NCBI RefSeq assembly: GCF_030730925.1
Contig: NZ_JAVAMB010000010.1
Location: 62,001 to 126,000 of the forward strand
Origin: Flavobacterium sp. DG2-3
GTDB taxonomy: Bacteria; Bacteroidota; Bacteroidia; Flavobacteriales; Flavobacteriaceae
DNA length: 64,000 bases
Reading direction: 5' to 3'
A model generated the notes under the pieces. That model saw only the letters and a program-made list of their open reading frames with translations, was not told where the DNA came from and made no database searches. How positions within the stretch are numbered: the stretch's first letter is position 1; each line of letters opens with the position of its first letter. This document shows, in pieces, positions 16,682 through 25,775 of this stretch. The position numbers were made by a program, and so were the translations under genes.

Positions 16682-18980
16682 ACATTCAACAAACTATTTT
16701 ACAAAATGTGTGGCACTGTTTTCCTTATTTTTTGTTTTAGGATGCAGCAACACAAAATATCTTCCAGAAGGTGATTTTTTATATGTTGGAGGTTCAGTAA
16801 AAGTCAAAGATTCGGCCATTAAAAAGAAAGATAGAAAAGCACTAGAGACTGAATTGGAAGGTTTATTGCGTCCAAAACCAAATAAAACCTTCTTAGGTTT
16901 ACGTCCAAAATTATGGTTTTATAATATTGCAGGAACGCCTAAAAAAGAAAAAGGATTTAGATATTGGCTTAAAAATAAAGTAGGAGAAGAACCTGTTCTT
17001 TTCAGTAAAGTCGATTTAGATTATAATGCATCGGTTTTACGAAATTATGCTGAAAACAAAGGCTATTTTAAAACCCGTGTCAGTGCCGATTCTACCGTTA
17101 GAAACAAAAGAGCAACCGCAGAATATGTTGTAACGCCAAGAAAACAATACATTATCAAAAGCGTGACTTTTCCAGATGATTCGCTTAAAATGTCAAAAAT
17201 AATTGGTCGTTCAAGCCGAAGAAGTCTTTTAAAAGTTGGAAAACCTTATGATTTAGATCTAATAAAAGCCGAAAGAGAACGTATTGATGCGAGATTAAAA
17301 GAGAAGGGATATTATTATTTTAATCCAGATTACCTTCTGGCGCAGGTTGACAGCAGTAAGGGCGATCATGAAGTGAAGATTAAAATCGTAATCAAAAATG
17401 AAACGCCTGCAAAAGCACTCAGAGCTTATAAAATCAATAAAATATTTGTGTACCCAAATTATTCGCTGGCAAACGATAGTATGGTTTACAGGCAGAGAGA
17501 CATTAAACAATACAAAGATTTCACGATTATTGATACCGCAGATACTTTTAAACCAAGAGTTTTTGACCGAACCATTTATTTCAAAAAAGGCGATTTATAC
17601 AATAGAAAAGATCATAATCTAACATTGAATCGTTTCGTCAATCTTGGAACATTCAGTTTTGTTAAAAACGAATTTAAACCTTCTGACAGTATTGATAATG
17701 CTTTAGATTCGTATTATTTCCTAACACTTTTACCAAAGAAATTCATTCGTGTTGAAGTTTTAGGGAAAACAAATTCGGCAAGTTATACGGGAACGGAAGT
17801 GAACCTGAATTGGAATAATAGAAACTTTCTGAAAGGAGCAGAAGTGTTTACAGCTTCAGTTTTTGGAGGTGCCGATTTCCAGCTTGGAGGACCAAATAAA
17901 GGAAAAAATATTTATAAACTTGGAGCTGAAGTTAGCCTCACTTGGCCAAGATTTATTACGCCATTTAATATCGAGGGAAATAGCGAATATGTGCCAAGAA
18001 CCAAAGCAACAATTCGTTACGAATATCAAAAAAGAACACAGCTTTATGCGTTGAATTCTTTTAATACTTCGTTTGGTTATCTATGGAAAGAAAACATTCG
18101 AAAAGAACATCAATTGAATGTAATCGATGTGACCTATGTTAGTCCAAATCATGTGACACCAGAATATCAGCAAGATATTGATGACGATCCAGCATTAGGA
18201 AAAGTGATTGAAAAACAATTGATTTTTGGCCCAACTTACAATTATACGTATACCAATACGATGCAGAAAAGAAGAAAGCATACCATATATTTTAATGGCG
18301 AATTGGATTTAGCAGGAAATATTACAGGTTTGGTTACGGGAGCAGATTATAATAATAATCAAAAAACAATTTTTGATGTGCCATTTAGCCAATATGTCAA
18401 AATAAGATCCGATTTTAGACATTATATGAAGCTTGGAAAAGAAAGTGAATTGGCCAGCAGATTGATTGTTGGTGCTGGATTTGCATACGGAAATTCCCGA
18501 ACGCTGCCAACATCCAAACAATTTGTTGTAGGAGGAACCAACAGTATTCGTGCCTTTAGAGCGCGAACATTGGGACCTGGAAGTTATGTTATACCAGAAA
18601 GTACAAATATTAATTATACACCCGATCAATCTGCCGATTTGAAGTTGGAATTCAATACCGAATATCGAGCTAAATTGTTTAGTATTGTGAGAGGTGCAGT
18701 ATTTTTTGATGCAGGAAATATTTGGCTTTTGCATGCCGATCCAGACAAACCAGGAGCAGAAATCTCAAAAGATTTTATGAAAGAAATTGCTATTGGAGCT
18801 GGAGTTGGTTTAAGATTCGATTTGTCGTTTTTAGTTTTAAGAACCGATTTAGCCATCCCGCTTCGAAATCCAGCATTGCCAGACGGACAAAGATGGGTAA
18901 TTGATGATATTAATTTTGGAAACAGTTCTTGGAGAAAAGATAATCTCATTTTGAACATTGCAATTGGATATCCGTTTTAG
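16665..18980 (+). CDS. tamL: TamL, lipidated BamA/TamA-family outer membrane protein
   Basis: From ATG 16665 the product has 771 residues with a lipoprotein signal (VALFSLFFVLGC before SNTKYLPEGDFLYVGG). POTRA domains follow (about 40-370, with KQYIIKSVTFPDD and RKDHNLTLNRFVNLGTF), then a 16-strand BamA-type barrel (about 380-771). The barrel includes FVVGGTNSIRAFRARTLGPGSY, the VRGF/IRAF-like loop-6 motif, and ends in IAIGYPF with a terminal Phe. Lipidated TamA homologues paired with tamB are known in Bacteroidota as TamL. The TTG at 16656 is a less likely start. The gene overlaps tamB by 17 nt. Confidence 0.92.
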   Translation: MSKKHKHSTNYFTKCVALFSLFFVLGCSNTKYLPEGDFLYVGGSVKVKDSAIKKKDRKALETELEGLLRPKPNKTFLGLRPKLWFYNIAGTPKKEKGFRYWLKNKVGEEPVLFSKVDLDYNASVLRNYAENKGYFKTRVSADSTVRNKRATAEYVVTPRKQYIIKSVTFPDDSLKMSKIIGRSSRRSLLKVGKPYDLDLIKAERERIDARLKEKGYYYFNPDYLLAQVDSSKGDHEVKIKIVIKNETPAKALRAYKINKIFVYPNYSLANDSMVYRQRDIKQYKDFTIIDTADTFKPRVFDRTIYFKKGDLYNRKDHNLTLNRFVNLGTFSFVKNEFKPSDSIDNALDSYYFLTLLPKKFIRVEVLGKTNSASYTGTEVNLNWNNRNFLKGAEVFTASVFGGADFQLGGPNKGKNIYKLGAEVSLTWPRFITPFNIEGNSEYVPRTKATIRYEYQKRTQLYALNSFNTSFGYLWKENIRKEHQLNVIDVTYVSPNHVTPEYQQDIDDDPALGKVIEKQLIFGPTYNYTYTNTMQKRRKHTIYFNGELDLAGNITGLVTGADYNNNQKTIFDVPFSQYVKIRSDFRHYMKLGKESELASRLIVGAGFAYGNSRTLPTSKQFVVGGTNSIRAFRARTLGPGSYVIPESTNINYTPDQSADLKLEFNTEYRAKLFSIVRGAVFFDAGNIWLLHADPDKPGAEISKDFMKEIAIGAGVGLRFDLSFLVLRTDLAIPLRNPALPDGQRWVIDDINFGNSSWRKDNLILNIAIGYPF

Positions 18981-18990
18981 GTTTTTTATA

Positions 18991-19138
18991 GCCACGAATT
19001 CACGAATTATTTTTAATATGTTTAGATGTAAATTCGAATTATTCAAATTTTATTTTTGTGAAATAAGAAGATATTCATCGCAAAGAGATTAGCGAAAATT
19101 CGTGAATTCGTGGCGAAAAAGAAATAATTTCGTGGCGA
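18991..19138. repeat. Palindromic dispersed element, family B copy 2
   Basis: GCCACGAATTCACGAATT (18991-19008) is the exact reverse complement of 19097-19114, with a partial extra right arm TTTCGTGGC at about 19129-19137. It is the same family as 11224-11364 and 27061-27238 and lies between tamL and the DUF4230 gene. Confidence 0.75.
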
Positions 19139-19182
19139 AAAAAACTAAAAAATAACTAAATTGGTCTAAAATATTTTAGAGA

Positions 19183-19812
19183 ATGCAAAACTTGATCAAG
19201 AGAATTATAGGTGTTGGTGTTATTGTTTTATTGATTGTTCTGGCTTTTAAATATTGCCAATTCAAAAAAGAAGATGATTCTGATATGGAATATAATACCA
19301 ATTTGATTCAGCAGCAGATACTTAACGTTGGGAAACTAGTAGTTACCGAAGGTCATTTCTCTGAAGTTGTGACGTATAAAAACCAGCAGAAGTATTTTCT
19401 AGATATGATTTCTTTTGAAAAGAAAGCGCTAATTGTGGTCAATGCCGATGTTACAGTTGCTTACGATTTGCATCAAATGAAATATGATATTGATGAGAAA
19501 AACAAAACCATCACGATTTTAAATATTCCTAAAGAAGAAATTAAAATCAATCCCGATATTAAGTTTTACGATGTAGAACAAAGCAAACTGAACCCTTTTA
19601 CGGGAGACGATTACAATAAAATCAACAAATCGGTAAAAGCAAACCTGGCTAAAAAAATCGAAAATTCTACACTTAAAAAAAATGCCCAAAACAGACTAAT
19701 CAGCGAGTTGTCTAAGATTTTAATTCTAACCAATTCAATGGGTTGGAAACTCCAATACAACGGCAAAACTATCGAATCTGAAAAAGAATTTACAGAAGAT
19801 CTTAAATTGTAG
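19183..19812 (+). CDS. DUF4230 domain protein, membrane-anchored
   Basis: The 209-residue protein has an N-terminal membrane helix (about 7-23, IIGVGVIVLLIVLAF) followed by an extracytoplasmic domain. The family pattern is visible in VGKLVVTEGHFSEVVTY, KKALIVVNADVTVAYDL and ITILNIPKEEIKINPDIKFYDVEQSKLNPF. DUF4230 proteins are common in Bacteroidota and Firmicutes and have no established function. The gene stands alone after a repeat element and before another, so neighbours give no hint. All parts of the family appear present and the length is normal. Confidence 0.82.
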   Translation: MQNLIKRIIGVGVIVLLIVLAFKYCQFKKEDDSDMEYNTNLIQQQILNVGKLVVTEGHFSEVVTYKNQQKYFLDMISFEKKALIVVNADVTVAYDLHQMKYDIDEKNKTITILNIPKEEIKINPDIKFYDVEQSKLNPFTGDDYNKINKSVKANLAKKIENSTLKKNAQNRLISELSKILILTNSMGWKLQYNGKTIESEKEFTEDLKL

Positions 19813-19865
19813 TTTTAAGGGATAAAGGGCAAAGTAACAGAGCTATAAAGGTTTTCTCTTAATCT

Positions 19866-19967
19866 TGTCATTTCGACGAAGGAGAAATCTCCGCCAGTAG
19901 CTCGACAATCAGAATCGTCAATCTTTGTGGAGTTTCTCGTGAAGATTTCTCCTTCGTCGAAATGACA
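19866..19967. repeat. Palindromic dispersed element, family A copy 2
   Basis: The 25-nt arms 19866-19890 and 19943-19967 are perfect reverse complements and share the outer sequence of the 7075-7174 element, while the centre differs. After it, 19990-20080 carries another repeat type with ATCTTTGCG, ATCTGCG and ATCTGCGTG words, also common between flavobacterial genes. No gene is seen in 19813-20079. Confidence 0.85.
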
Positions 19968-20079
19968 AAAAGACCGAATAAACGGCATCTAAAAATAAAA
20001 TCTTTGCGTTTTAGCGCCTCTGTGAGATTAAAAAATCTGCGCTTATCCGCTTAAATCTGTAAAATCTGCGTGCAATAAT

Positions 20080-21837
20080 TTACACCGTTTCTTTAGAAAA
20101 AATCAATTCTAATCCGCCAGAAATTAAGTGAGCGACTTCAGGGCGTTTTGCTTTCAATTGCTCTAAATGATTTAAAACTTCTTGTAATAATTCCGTTTCA
20201 TTAGAATCTCTTAGAAGTTCAACTATTTCGACAGAAAGCAACCAGTCATTTTTATGATTTTCTTTTAATTTATGAAAGATATTTTGAAGCTCCGTTTTGT
20301 TTTCTTTGTTTTCACGAATGGTGCGAACAGAAGCATATAAAATCTCCAATTCGTCGCGTTCGTCAGTATGTTTTGCTTTGATCGTTTTTGTTGAAGGAAC
20401 GATATTAATTAAATCAAAACTATTCATATCGGCTGGGCCAGAAAAAGCAGAAATCACTTTTTTACCAATCGCCATATCATAATTGCCCCATTCTGGCTCG
20501 AACAAAATAGTTTCTCCATGGGTTACGGTACAATTTCTAAAACTAATTAAAATGATTTCACCGTGTAGATTTCGAGATCCTGTAATGATTTCACCTTCAA
20601 CAATAATATTGCCTTCAAATTCCAGTTTTACAGTTTCATTTTCAACAATGCTATAAGCTTGCAAATCTTTCGGACTCATATCTTCAATAGCCAGATTAAA
20701 ACCTTTCAGTTTCCCGATCGGACTACCAAATCCGTGTGGATGCGTTAGAGTTCCGTGGCCGACTAATTCTTTTTCGCGGTAAGAAAGTGCTGTTTTTCCT
20801 GTTGTTTGAATATAAACCGGTTTGTGATCTTCTTCAATTACATTGGTAAAAACTCCTGAAATTTGTAAACCTGTGCTTAACTCAATCGTTCCTAAAGCAT
20901 TCGATTGAATCAATTTCTGAATTCCCGAAAGCCCTCCAGTTCGTAAAGCCATTTTATTGGCAAATTCTTCCAAAATCAAACTCAAATAAGAAAAAGTAGG
21001 CGTTACATAAAGCTGAGGCTGCAATTGCGTAATATCAAAATTTTGATTGGCAGCCGAAATATCGTAAGGGATTTTCTTCACATTATCGGTCATGCAATGG
21101 GCGCTTTCGCCAATTGAAGAAAGCAATCCTGCACCGTAAATTTTCGGATTTTCAACAGTTCCAATCAATCCATATTCAACCGTCCACCAATGCAGGTTTC
21201 TAATTTGAGCCATTTCAGATAATTCGCCCATATCATTTTGCAAATCGGCAACTGCTTTTTCAGCTTCGTCGATTTTTTCCTGCGGTGTATCTTCTGCTTC
21301 TTTTAAAATCGAAAGCAGACGAATCGCTTCGTACATCTGATAATCTTTATGAGAAGAAATCGCTTTGCATCCAATTTCGCCAAAACGTCTCAAATATTCA
21401 GCATATTCAGGGTTGGCAATAATAGGAGCGTGACCGGCACCTTCGTGAATAATATCTGGAGCTGGAGTATATTCAATATGTTCTAATTGTCTGATGTCTG
21501 AAGCAATAACCAAAACATTATACGCTTGAAATTCCATAAAAGCATTTGGCGGAATAAATCCGTCAACGGCTACCGCAGCCCAGCCAATTTCGCTCAGAAT
21601 TCGGTTCATGCCGTACATACTCGGAATAGAATCAATTTCGATTCCTGTTTTGCGTAAACCTTCCAAATAAGAATGATGCGCTACTTTAGAGAGATAATCT
21701 ACATTTTTGCGCATAACATATCGCCAAACCGCCTGATTAATAGGAGTGTAATCGCTATAATCTTGAGGTTTAATAAATTGCTGTAAATGTTTAGGCAATC
21801 GCTCTAATAACGGATTGGTTTCAATATTTGGATTCAT
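20080..21837 (-). CDS. Aromatic amino acid hydroxylase (phenylalanine 4-monooxygenase type)
   Basis: The 585-residue protein has an iron- and pterin-dependent hydroxylase domain in its N-terminal half. The iron ligands are H131 and H136 in PDIIHEGAGHAP and E221 in HWWTVEYGL. The fold marks PSMYGMNRIL and GFIPPNAFMEFQAYNVL are also present. The usual reaction is Phe to Tyr with O2 and tetrahydrobiopterin. It is about twice as long as the Pseudomonas enzyme: residues about 340-585 form an extra domain I cannot identify. Long forms like this are known in Bacteroidota. No pterin-recycling gene is adjacent. A single gene flanked by repeats. Confidence 0.85.
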   Translation of the reverse strand: MNPNIETNPLLERLPKHLQQFIKPQDYSDYTPINQAVWRYVMRKNVDYLSKVAHHSYLEGLRKTGIEIDSIPSMYGMNRILSEIGWAAVAVDGFIPPNAFMEFQAYNVLVIASDIRQLEHIEYTPAPDIIHEGAGHAPIIANPEYAEYLRRFGEIGCKAISSHKDYQMYEAIRLLSILKEAEDTPQEKIDEAEKAVADLQNDMGELSEMAQIRNLHWWTVEYGLIGTVENPKIYGAGLLSSIGESAHCMTDNVKKIPYDISAANQNFDITQLQPQLYVTPTFSYLSLILEEFANKMALRTGGLSGIQKLIQSNALGTIELSTGLQISGVFTNVIEEDHKPVYIQTTGKTALSYREKELVGHGTLTHPHGFGSPIGKLKGFNLAIEDMSPKDLQAYSIVENETVKLEFEGNIIVEGEIITGSRNLHGEIILISFRNCTVTHGETILFEPEWGNYDMAIGKKVISAFSGPADMNSFDLINIVPSTKTIKAKHTDERDELEILYASVRTIRENKENKTELQNIFHKLKENHKNDWLLSVEIVELLRDSNETELLQEVLNHLEQLKAKRPEVAHLISGGLELIFSKETV

Positions 21838-21974
21838 TTCGCAAACGATGTAGATTAGATTGTAAAATTACGAATTTACAGCTCGATTTTTTACCATCTA
21901 TCACAAAATTTTTATTCGAAAGTGAGTTTTGTTGCGTTTTTATTGATTTTGAAGTTTTAGCAGTAAAGTGCTTT

Positions 21975-22418
21975 TTAACAATCGTTATTATCAAAACTTA
22001 CTCTTTCCATTTCGCTTGTGTATTTTTCAATCTCTTTTTTTGTCATTGAAACTTCTTTCAATTCAATTTTTAACTGTTTTTTGGTGTCGGGACTAATCCA
22101 TAAACCAGAAAAAGTATTGCCAACCTTCTTTAAAATCAAAACACCGCTGAAACCGTGTTCGACCATAACAAATTCATTTTCAATTTTTTTATTCTGAGTA
22201 ATATAAACCTGAATCCATTTGTTTGATTTGTAACGATACATTGAGGCGTAATCTAGTTCGGCATTACATTGGTTTTCACTTGTTTGAATATATAATGTAA
22301 TGGGAGTTTTTCCGTCAAAAGTTCCTTTGTATAGATTAGAGGCAGGAGTTTGAGATTGTGCTTTTGATTGACTTAAAAAAGAGAAACAGATAATAATAAG
22401 TAGGATTACTTTTTTCAT
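21975..22418 (-). CDS. Secreted hypothetical protein
   Basis: The 147-residue protein has a clear signal peptide (residues 1-20, ending SQSKAQ) and a mature domain with alternating beta-strands (YKGTFDGKTPITLYIQ, GVLILKKVGNTFSGLWISP, KQLKIELKEV). The pattern of a small molecule- or ligand-binding beta barrel is plausible but I do not recognise a family. Two cysteines, one at the very end (NNDC), may form a disulfide. It lies 75 nt after the truncated haemoglobin gene on the same strand; any link in function is unproven. Confidence 0.65.
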   Translation of the reverse strand: MKKVILLIIICFSFLSQSKAQSQTPASNLYKGTFDGKTPITLYIQTSENQCNAELDYASMYRYKSNKWIQVYITQNKKIENEFVMVEHGFSGVLILKKVGNTFSGLWISPDTKKQLKIELKEVSMTKKEIEKYTSEMERVSFDNNDC

Positions 22419-22493
22419 AAATAAAAGAATATAGATTTGGGTTAATTCATTTATTCAAATATAAAGCTCTGGTTGTTATTTGAAAGAAAATTT

Positions 22494-22904
22494 CTAAGAT
22501 TTTTTTGTTGAGTTCCTAAGCTCGTTCTCTGCATTTCTAAAATATTCAATTTTATGGCTAAACATAAAAGCCATATTGGTTGCGCGCATTTTGGCTTCTT
22601 CCGTAATTGGCCCTGCAAACTGGGCATCAATTGTAGAATTAAAAATGGCAATCCAGCGGTCAAAATGGGTTTTGTCTACAGGCAATTGCTTGTGTGGCGG
22701 AAATGGAGTTCCAGAATAAGCGCGAACATCAAACAAAATGGTTTGCCAGAAACCATACATTTTTTGTAAATGCGGCTCCCAACGGTCTTGCAGTTTGTCA
22801 TTAAAGATTGGACCTATTAAATCGTCTTTTCTAACGTTAGCATAAAAGCTGTTTACCATTTGCTGAATGTCTTCTATAGTAGAAATATCTTTTAAAGCTG
22901 TCAT
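22494..22904 (-). CDS. Group III truncated haemoglobin
   Basis: The 136-residue protein matches the group III (P) truncated globins: FYANVRKDDLIGPIF, WEPHLQKMYGFWQTILF and the haem-proximal helix PPHKQLPVDKTHFDRW, with H80 the likely proximal ligand. Trp52 and Tyr21 correspond to distal-pocket positions used for ligand stabilisation in this group. Proteins of this class bind O2 or NO and are linked to nitrosative stress. It is not next to the nitrate cluster (13 kb away) but could serve in NO detoxification. No signal peptide, so cytoplasmic. Confidence 0.92.
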   Translation of the reverse strand: MTALKDISTIEDIQQMVNSFYANVRKDDLIGPIFNDKLQDRWEPHLQKMYGFWQTILFDVRAYSGTPFPPHKQLPVDKTHFDRWIAIFNSTIDAQFAGPITEEAKMRATNMAFMFSHKIEYFRNAENELRNSTKKS

Positions 22905-23278
22905 TTTATTGTATTTAAGGTAAACTGCAAAAATACAATTTATCTTTCTTTTGCTTAACTGATAATTGTCATATACCCTTTAATTGCTGGTAAAATGACA
23001 ATTTGTAAGGATTTGTATAGATTTTTTATTTTATGATGAGTTATTTCGGTTTTTATGGGTAAGTTTTTTATGATTTTTTGTTTTTTAAAATATTGTTTTT
23101 CAGTCTTTTGAAAAACAATTCGATGAGTTTTTGTTATATCAATTTTTTTAAATTGATGTGTATTTGTAAAGTTTAAAAAATAAGAATGCTGTAAAAATAC
23201 TCTTAATATTGTGATGTTTTAGTAAAATAAAACGGATTAAATAAGAAAAAACTAATTATCAAACCAAAACCACAAAAA
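22905..23278. other. Gene-free AT-rich gap with one hairpin
   Basis: This 374-nt divergent gap between the truncated haemoglobin gene and the glycosidase gene holds no ORF I would accept. The one clear structure is an 11-bp inverted repeat, ATTGTTTTTCA/TGAAAAACAAT at 23092-23119 with a 6-nt loop, 160 nt before the glycosidase start. It could be an operator or an mRNA hairpin. No T-run follows it. Confidence 0.5.
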
Positions 23279-25696
23279 ATGCACAAAACTACTAAAACAC
23301 CTACAGATCGGGTATGTAAAGCGTTGAAACTTGTATGTTGCAGTACGCTTTTATTTATGAACAGCTTAAATGCTCAGACGGTAACTCCTTGGATAACCTC
23401 AGGAGATCAAAGTAAACTGCTTCAACAACAGTCAACAGTAAGTTTCGGAACCAATTCAGGAACCAATCCTTCCACTGTAACAGTAAATGCAGGAACTACT
23501 TATCAAACTATGGACGGCTTCGGATACACCCTTACCGAAGGAAGCTGTGAAGTCATTGCTGGAATGGCTGCGACTCAGCAAAACCAATTACTGAATGATT
23601 TATACAATCCTACTACTGGATTAAACGCTAGTGTAGTTCGTATTAGTATCGCTGCTTCAGACTTAAGCAGTTCTTCCTATAGTTACAATGAAACTTCTGG
23701 AGATACAAATATGAACAATTTTAGTTTAAATGGGCCAGATTTGACCTATTTAATTCCTATCATTAAAAAAATCCAGCTGATAAATCCAAACATTAAAATT
23801 CTAGCAACACCATGGTCAGCGCCAAGATGGATGAAAACGAATGGTTCATGGATAGGAGGGAGTCTGCAGACACAATATTATGCGGCTTATGCAAAATATT
23901 TTGTAAAATACCTTCAGGCAATGCAGGCACAGGGAATTCCGATTTGGGCCATTACTCCTCAAAACGAACCTGAAAATCCGCACAACGAGCCGAGTATGCT
24001 GATGAATTCTACAGAACAGAAGAATTTTATCAATCAGCAATTAGGGCCTCAAATGGCGGCAGCTGGTTTCGGAAATGTAAAAATTATTGCTTTCGATCAT
24101 AATTGCGATAATACAGCTTATCCAATTGATGTTTTAAATAACAGCAGTTATGTTGATGGCGCTGCATTTCACTTGTATTTAGGGAACATTTCGGCAATGT
24201 CAACGGTAAAAAATGCTACTAATAAAAACGTTTATTTTACAGAACAATATACAGGTTCTGGAGGAAACTTTGGCGGTGATTTTGGCTGGCACATGCAAAA
24301 TGTAGTTATCGGAAGCACAACAAACTGGTCTAAAACAGTTTTAGAATGGAATGCTGCTAATAATCCAAGTATGGGGCCGAGAACACCTGGAGGCTGCACT
24401 ACTTGTTTAGGAGCAATTACCGTAAACAATAGTACCAGTTATACTAAAAATGTGGCGTATTACATTATTGGGCAGATTTCAAAATTTGTAAAACCAGGTG
24501 CAGTTAGAATTGCAGCTTCAAGTTCAAGCGGAAGCATTCTTTCTGTCGGCTTTAAAAATCCTGATGGATCTACCGCATTGGTAGTTTACAATTCAGCCGG
24601 ATCAGCCAATACGATAAAAGTGGTTTCAGGATCGTCAGCATTTAATTATGCGGTTCCAGCTTCTTCTGCGGTGACATTTAATTGGGGAGCTTCTAATCCG
24701 ATAGCAGTTACAGGAGTTAGTGTAAGCCCAACCTCAGCGACAATTGCGGCAGGGCAGTCACAACAATTGACAGCTACAGTTTCGCCAAGCAATGCAACGA
24801 ATACAGCTGTAAATTGGAGTTCAAGCAATACTTCAGTAGCAACAGTAAATTCAAACGGATTGGTGTCTGCAATTGCCGCAGGAAATGCTACTATTACTGC
24901 AACAACTGTTGATGGAGCTAAAACGGCTACAAGTGCAATAACTGTAACGGGAGGTTCAACAGGTTTTCCAGGTTATTACAACATTATTTCTAGAAATAGT
25001 AACAAAGGTTTAGATGTTGCCGATAATGCTACAACAAGTGGAAGCAGAATTCAGCAATACGATATTACAAATGGAGGCGGAAGTAACCAGCGTTGGAAAT
25101 TTGTTTCTGACGGAAGCGGCAATTATTACATCATCGTAAAATCAACAGGAATGTATTTGGCTGTTGAAAATAATGGAACTGGCGATGGCTTAAAAGTACA
25201 GCAGAAAAGCTTCTCAGCTTCAAACGAATTTAAATGGACGGTAACAAGTCTTGGTACTGGATATTATAAAATTATAAATGTAAACAGCGGCAAATCGCTA
25301 GATGTGGAGAATGTTTCTACAGCAAATGGCGCTAACATTCAGGTTTGGGCTTATACTGGAGGTTTAAATCAGCAGTGGCAATTGGTGCAAGTTGAATCTT
25401 CGGCTGCAAAAAGTGCTTTGGCGGTAGAAACTGTTGCAGTTGAGAATACAAGTCCAAATGATATGACGGTTTTTGTTGATGAAGCAGATGATTCTTTAAA
25501 AATTGATACCAATCACGAAGGAGATGCTGATGTTCAGATTTTCAATATCACTGGACAGCCAGTTTTAAAGAAGAATGTAAATTTTGTAAAAGGAAATCAA
25601 ACTAAAATCGAAATTTCTAGATTGCCAAAAGGCGTTTACATTGTAAAAGTGAATGATAGTAAAGGCTCTTATTCGAAAAAAATCTTGAAACAATAA
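23279..25696 (+). CDS. Secreted GH30 glycoside hydrolase with Ig-like, ricin-type and T9SS domains
   Basis: The 805-residue protein has, in order, a signal peptide (1-33), a GH30 TIM barrel with side beta-domain (about 50-470), a BIG2 Ig-like domain (about 478-560), a ricin-type beta-trefoil lectin domain (about 565-705, with QW repeats NQRWKF and NQQWQL) and a type IX secretion sorting domain (about 735-805, ending KKILKQ). The likely catalytic acid/base is E230 (TPQNEPE) and the nucleophile E322 (VYFTEQYTG). GH30 enzymes cut beta-glucosides, beta-1,6-glucans or xylans; the precise substrate cannot be told. It should be secreted or cell-surface attached by T9SS. It is a lone gene with no SusCD partner nearby. 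Confidence 0.92.
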   Translation: MHKTTKTPTDRVCKALKLVCCSTLLFMNSLNAQTVTPWITSGDQSKLLQQQSTVSFGTNSGTNPSTVTVNAGTTYQTMDGFGYTLTEGSCEVIAGMAATQQNQLLNDLYNPTTGLNASVVRISIAASDLSSSSYSYNETSGDTNMNNFSLNGPDLTYLIPIIKKIQLINPNIKILATPWSAPRWMKTNGSWIGGSLQTQYYAAYAKYFVKYLQAMQAQGIPIWAITPQNEPENPHNEPSMLMNSTEQKNFINQQLGPQMAAAGFGNVKIIAFDHNCDNTAYPIDVLNNSSYVDGAAFHLYLGNISAMSTVKNATNKNVYFTEQYTGSGGNFGGDFGWHMQNVVIGSTTNWSKTVLEWNAANNPSMGPRTPGGCTTCLGAITVNNSTSYTKNVAYYIIGQISKFVKPGAVRIAASSSSGSILSVGFKNPDGSTALVVYNSAGSANTIKVVSGSSAFNYAVPASSAVTFNWGASNPIAVTGVSVSPTSATIAAGQSQQLTATVSPSNATNTAVNWSSSNTSVATVNSNGLVSAIAAGNATITATTVDGAKTATSAITVTGGSTGFPGYYNIISRNSNKGLDVADNATTSGSRIQQYDITNGGGSNQRWKFVSDGSGNYYIIVKSTGMYLAVENNGTGDGLKVQQKSFSASNEFKWTVTSLGTGYYKIINVNSGKSLDVENVSTANGANIQVWAYTGGLNQQWQLVQVESSAAKSALAVETVAVENTSPNDMTVFVDEADDSLKIDTNHEGDADVQIFNITGQPVLKKNVNFVKGNQTKIEISRLPKGVYIVKVNDSKGSYSKKILKQ

Positions 25697-25736
25697 TTAC
25701 ATCCACAATTCAATTAGTAATTTGTATTGAATTTGA

Positions 25737-25775
25737 AAAGGCTGCCATCCCATCTGGCAGCCTTTGTTTTTTATT
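25737..25775. terminator. Bidirectional terminator between the GH30 gene and ilvA
   Basis: An 11-bp stem AAAGGCTGCCA/TGGCAGCCTTT (25737-25747 with 25755-25765) is followed by TGTTTTTTATTTT on the plus strand. It serves the GH30 gene and, being flanked by A residues on the left, may also stop ilvA transcripts. Confidence 0.85.

Noticed and set aside
18309..18958. Long minus-strand frames inside tamL
   Set aside because: They lie fully inside the barrel-coding part of tamL, and their residues show no domain or signal.
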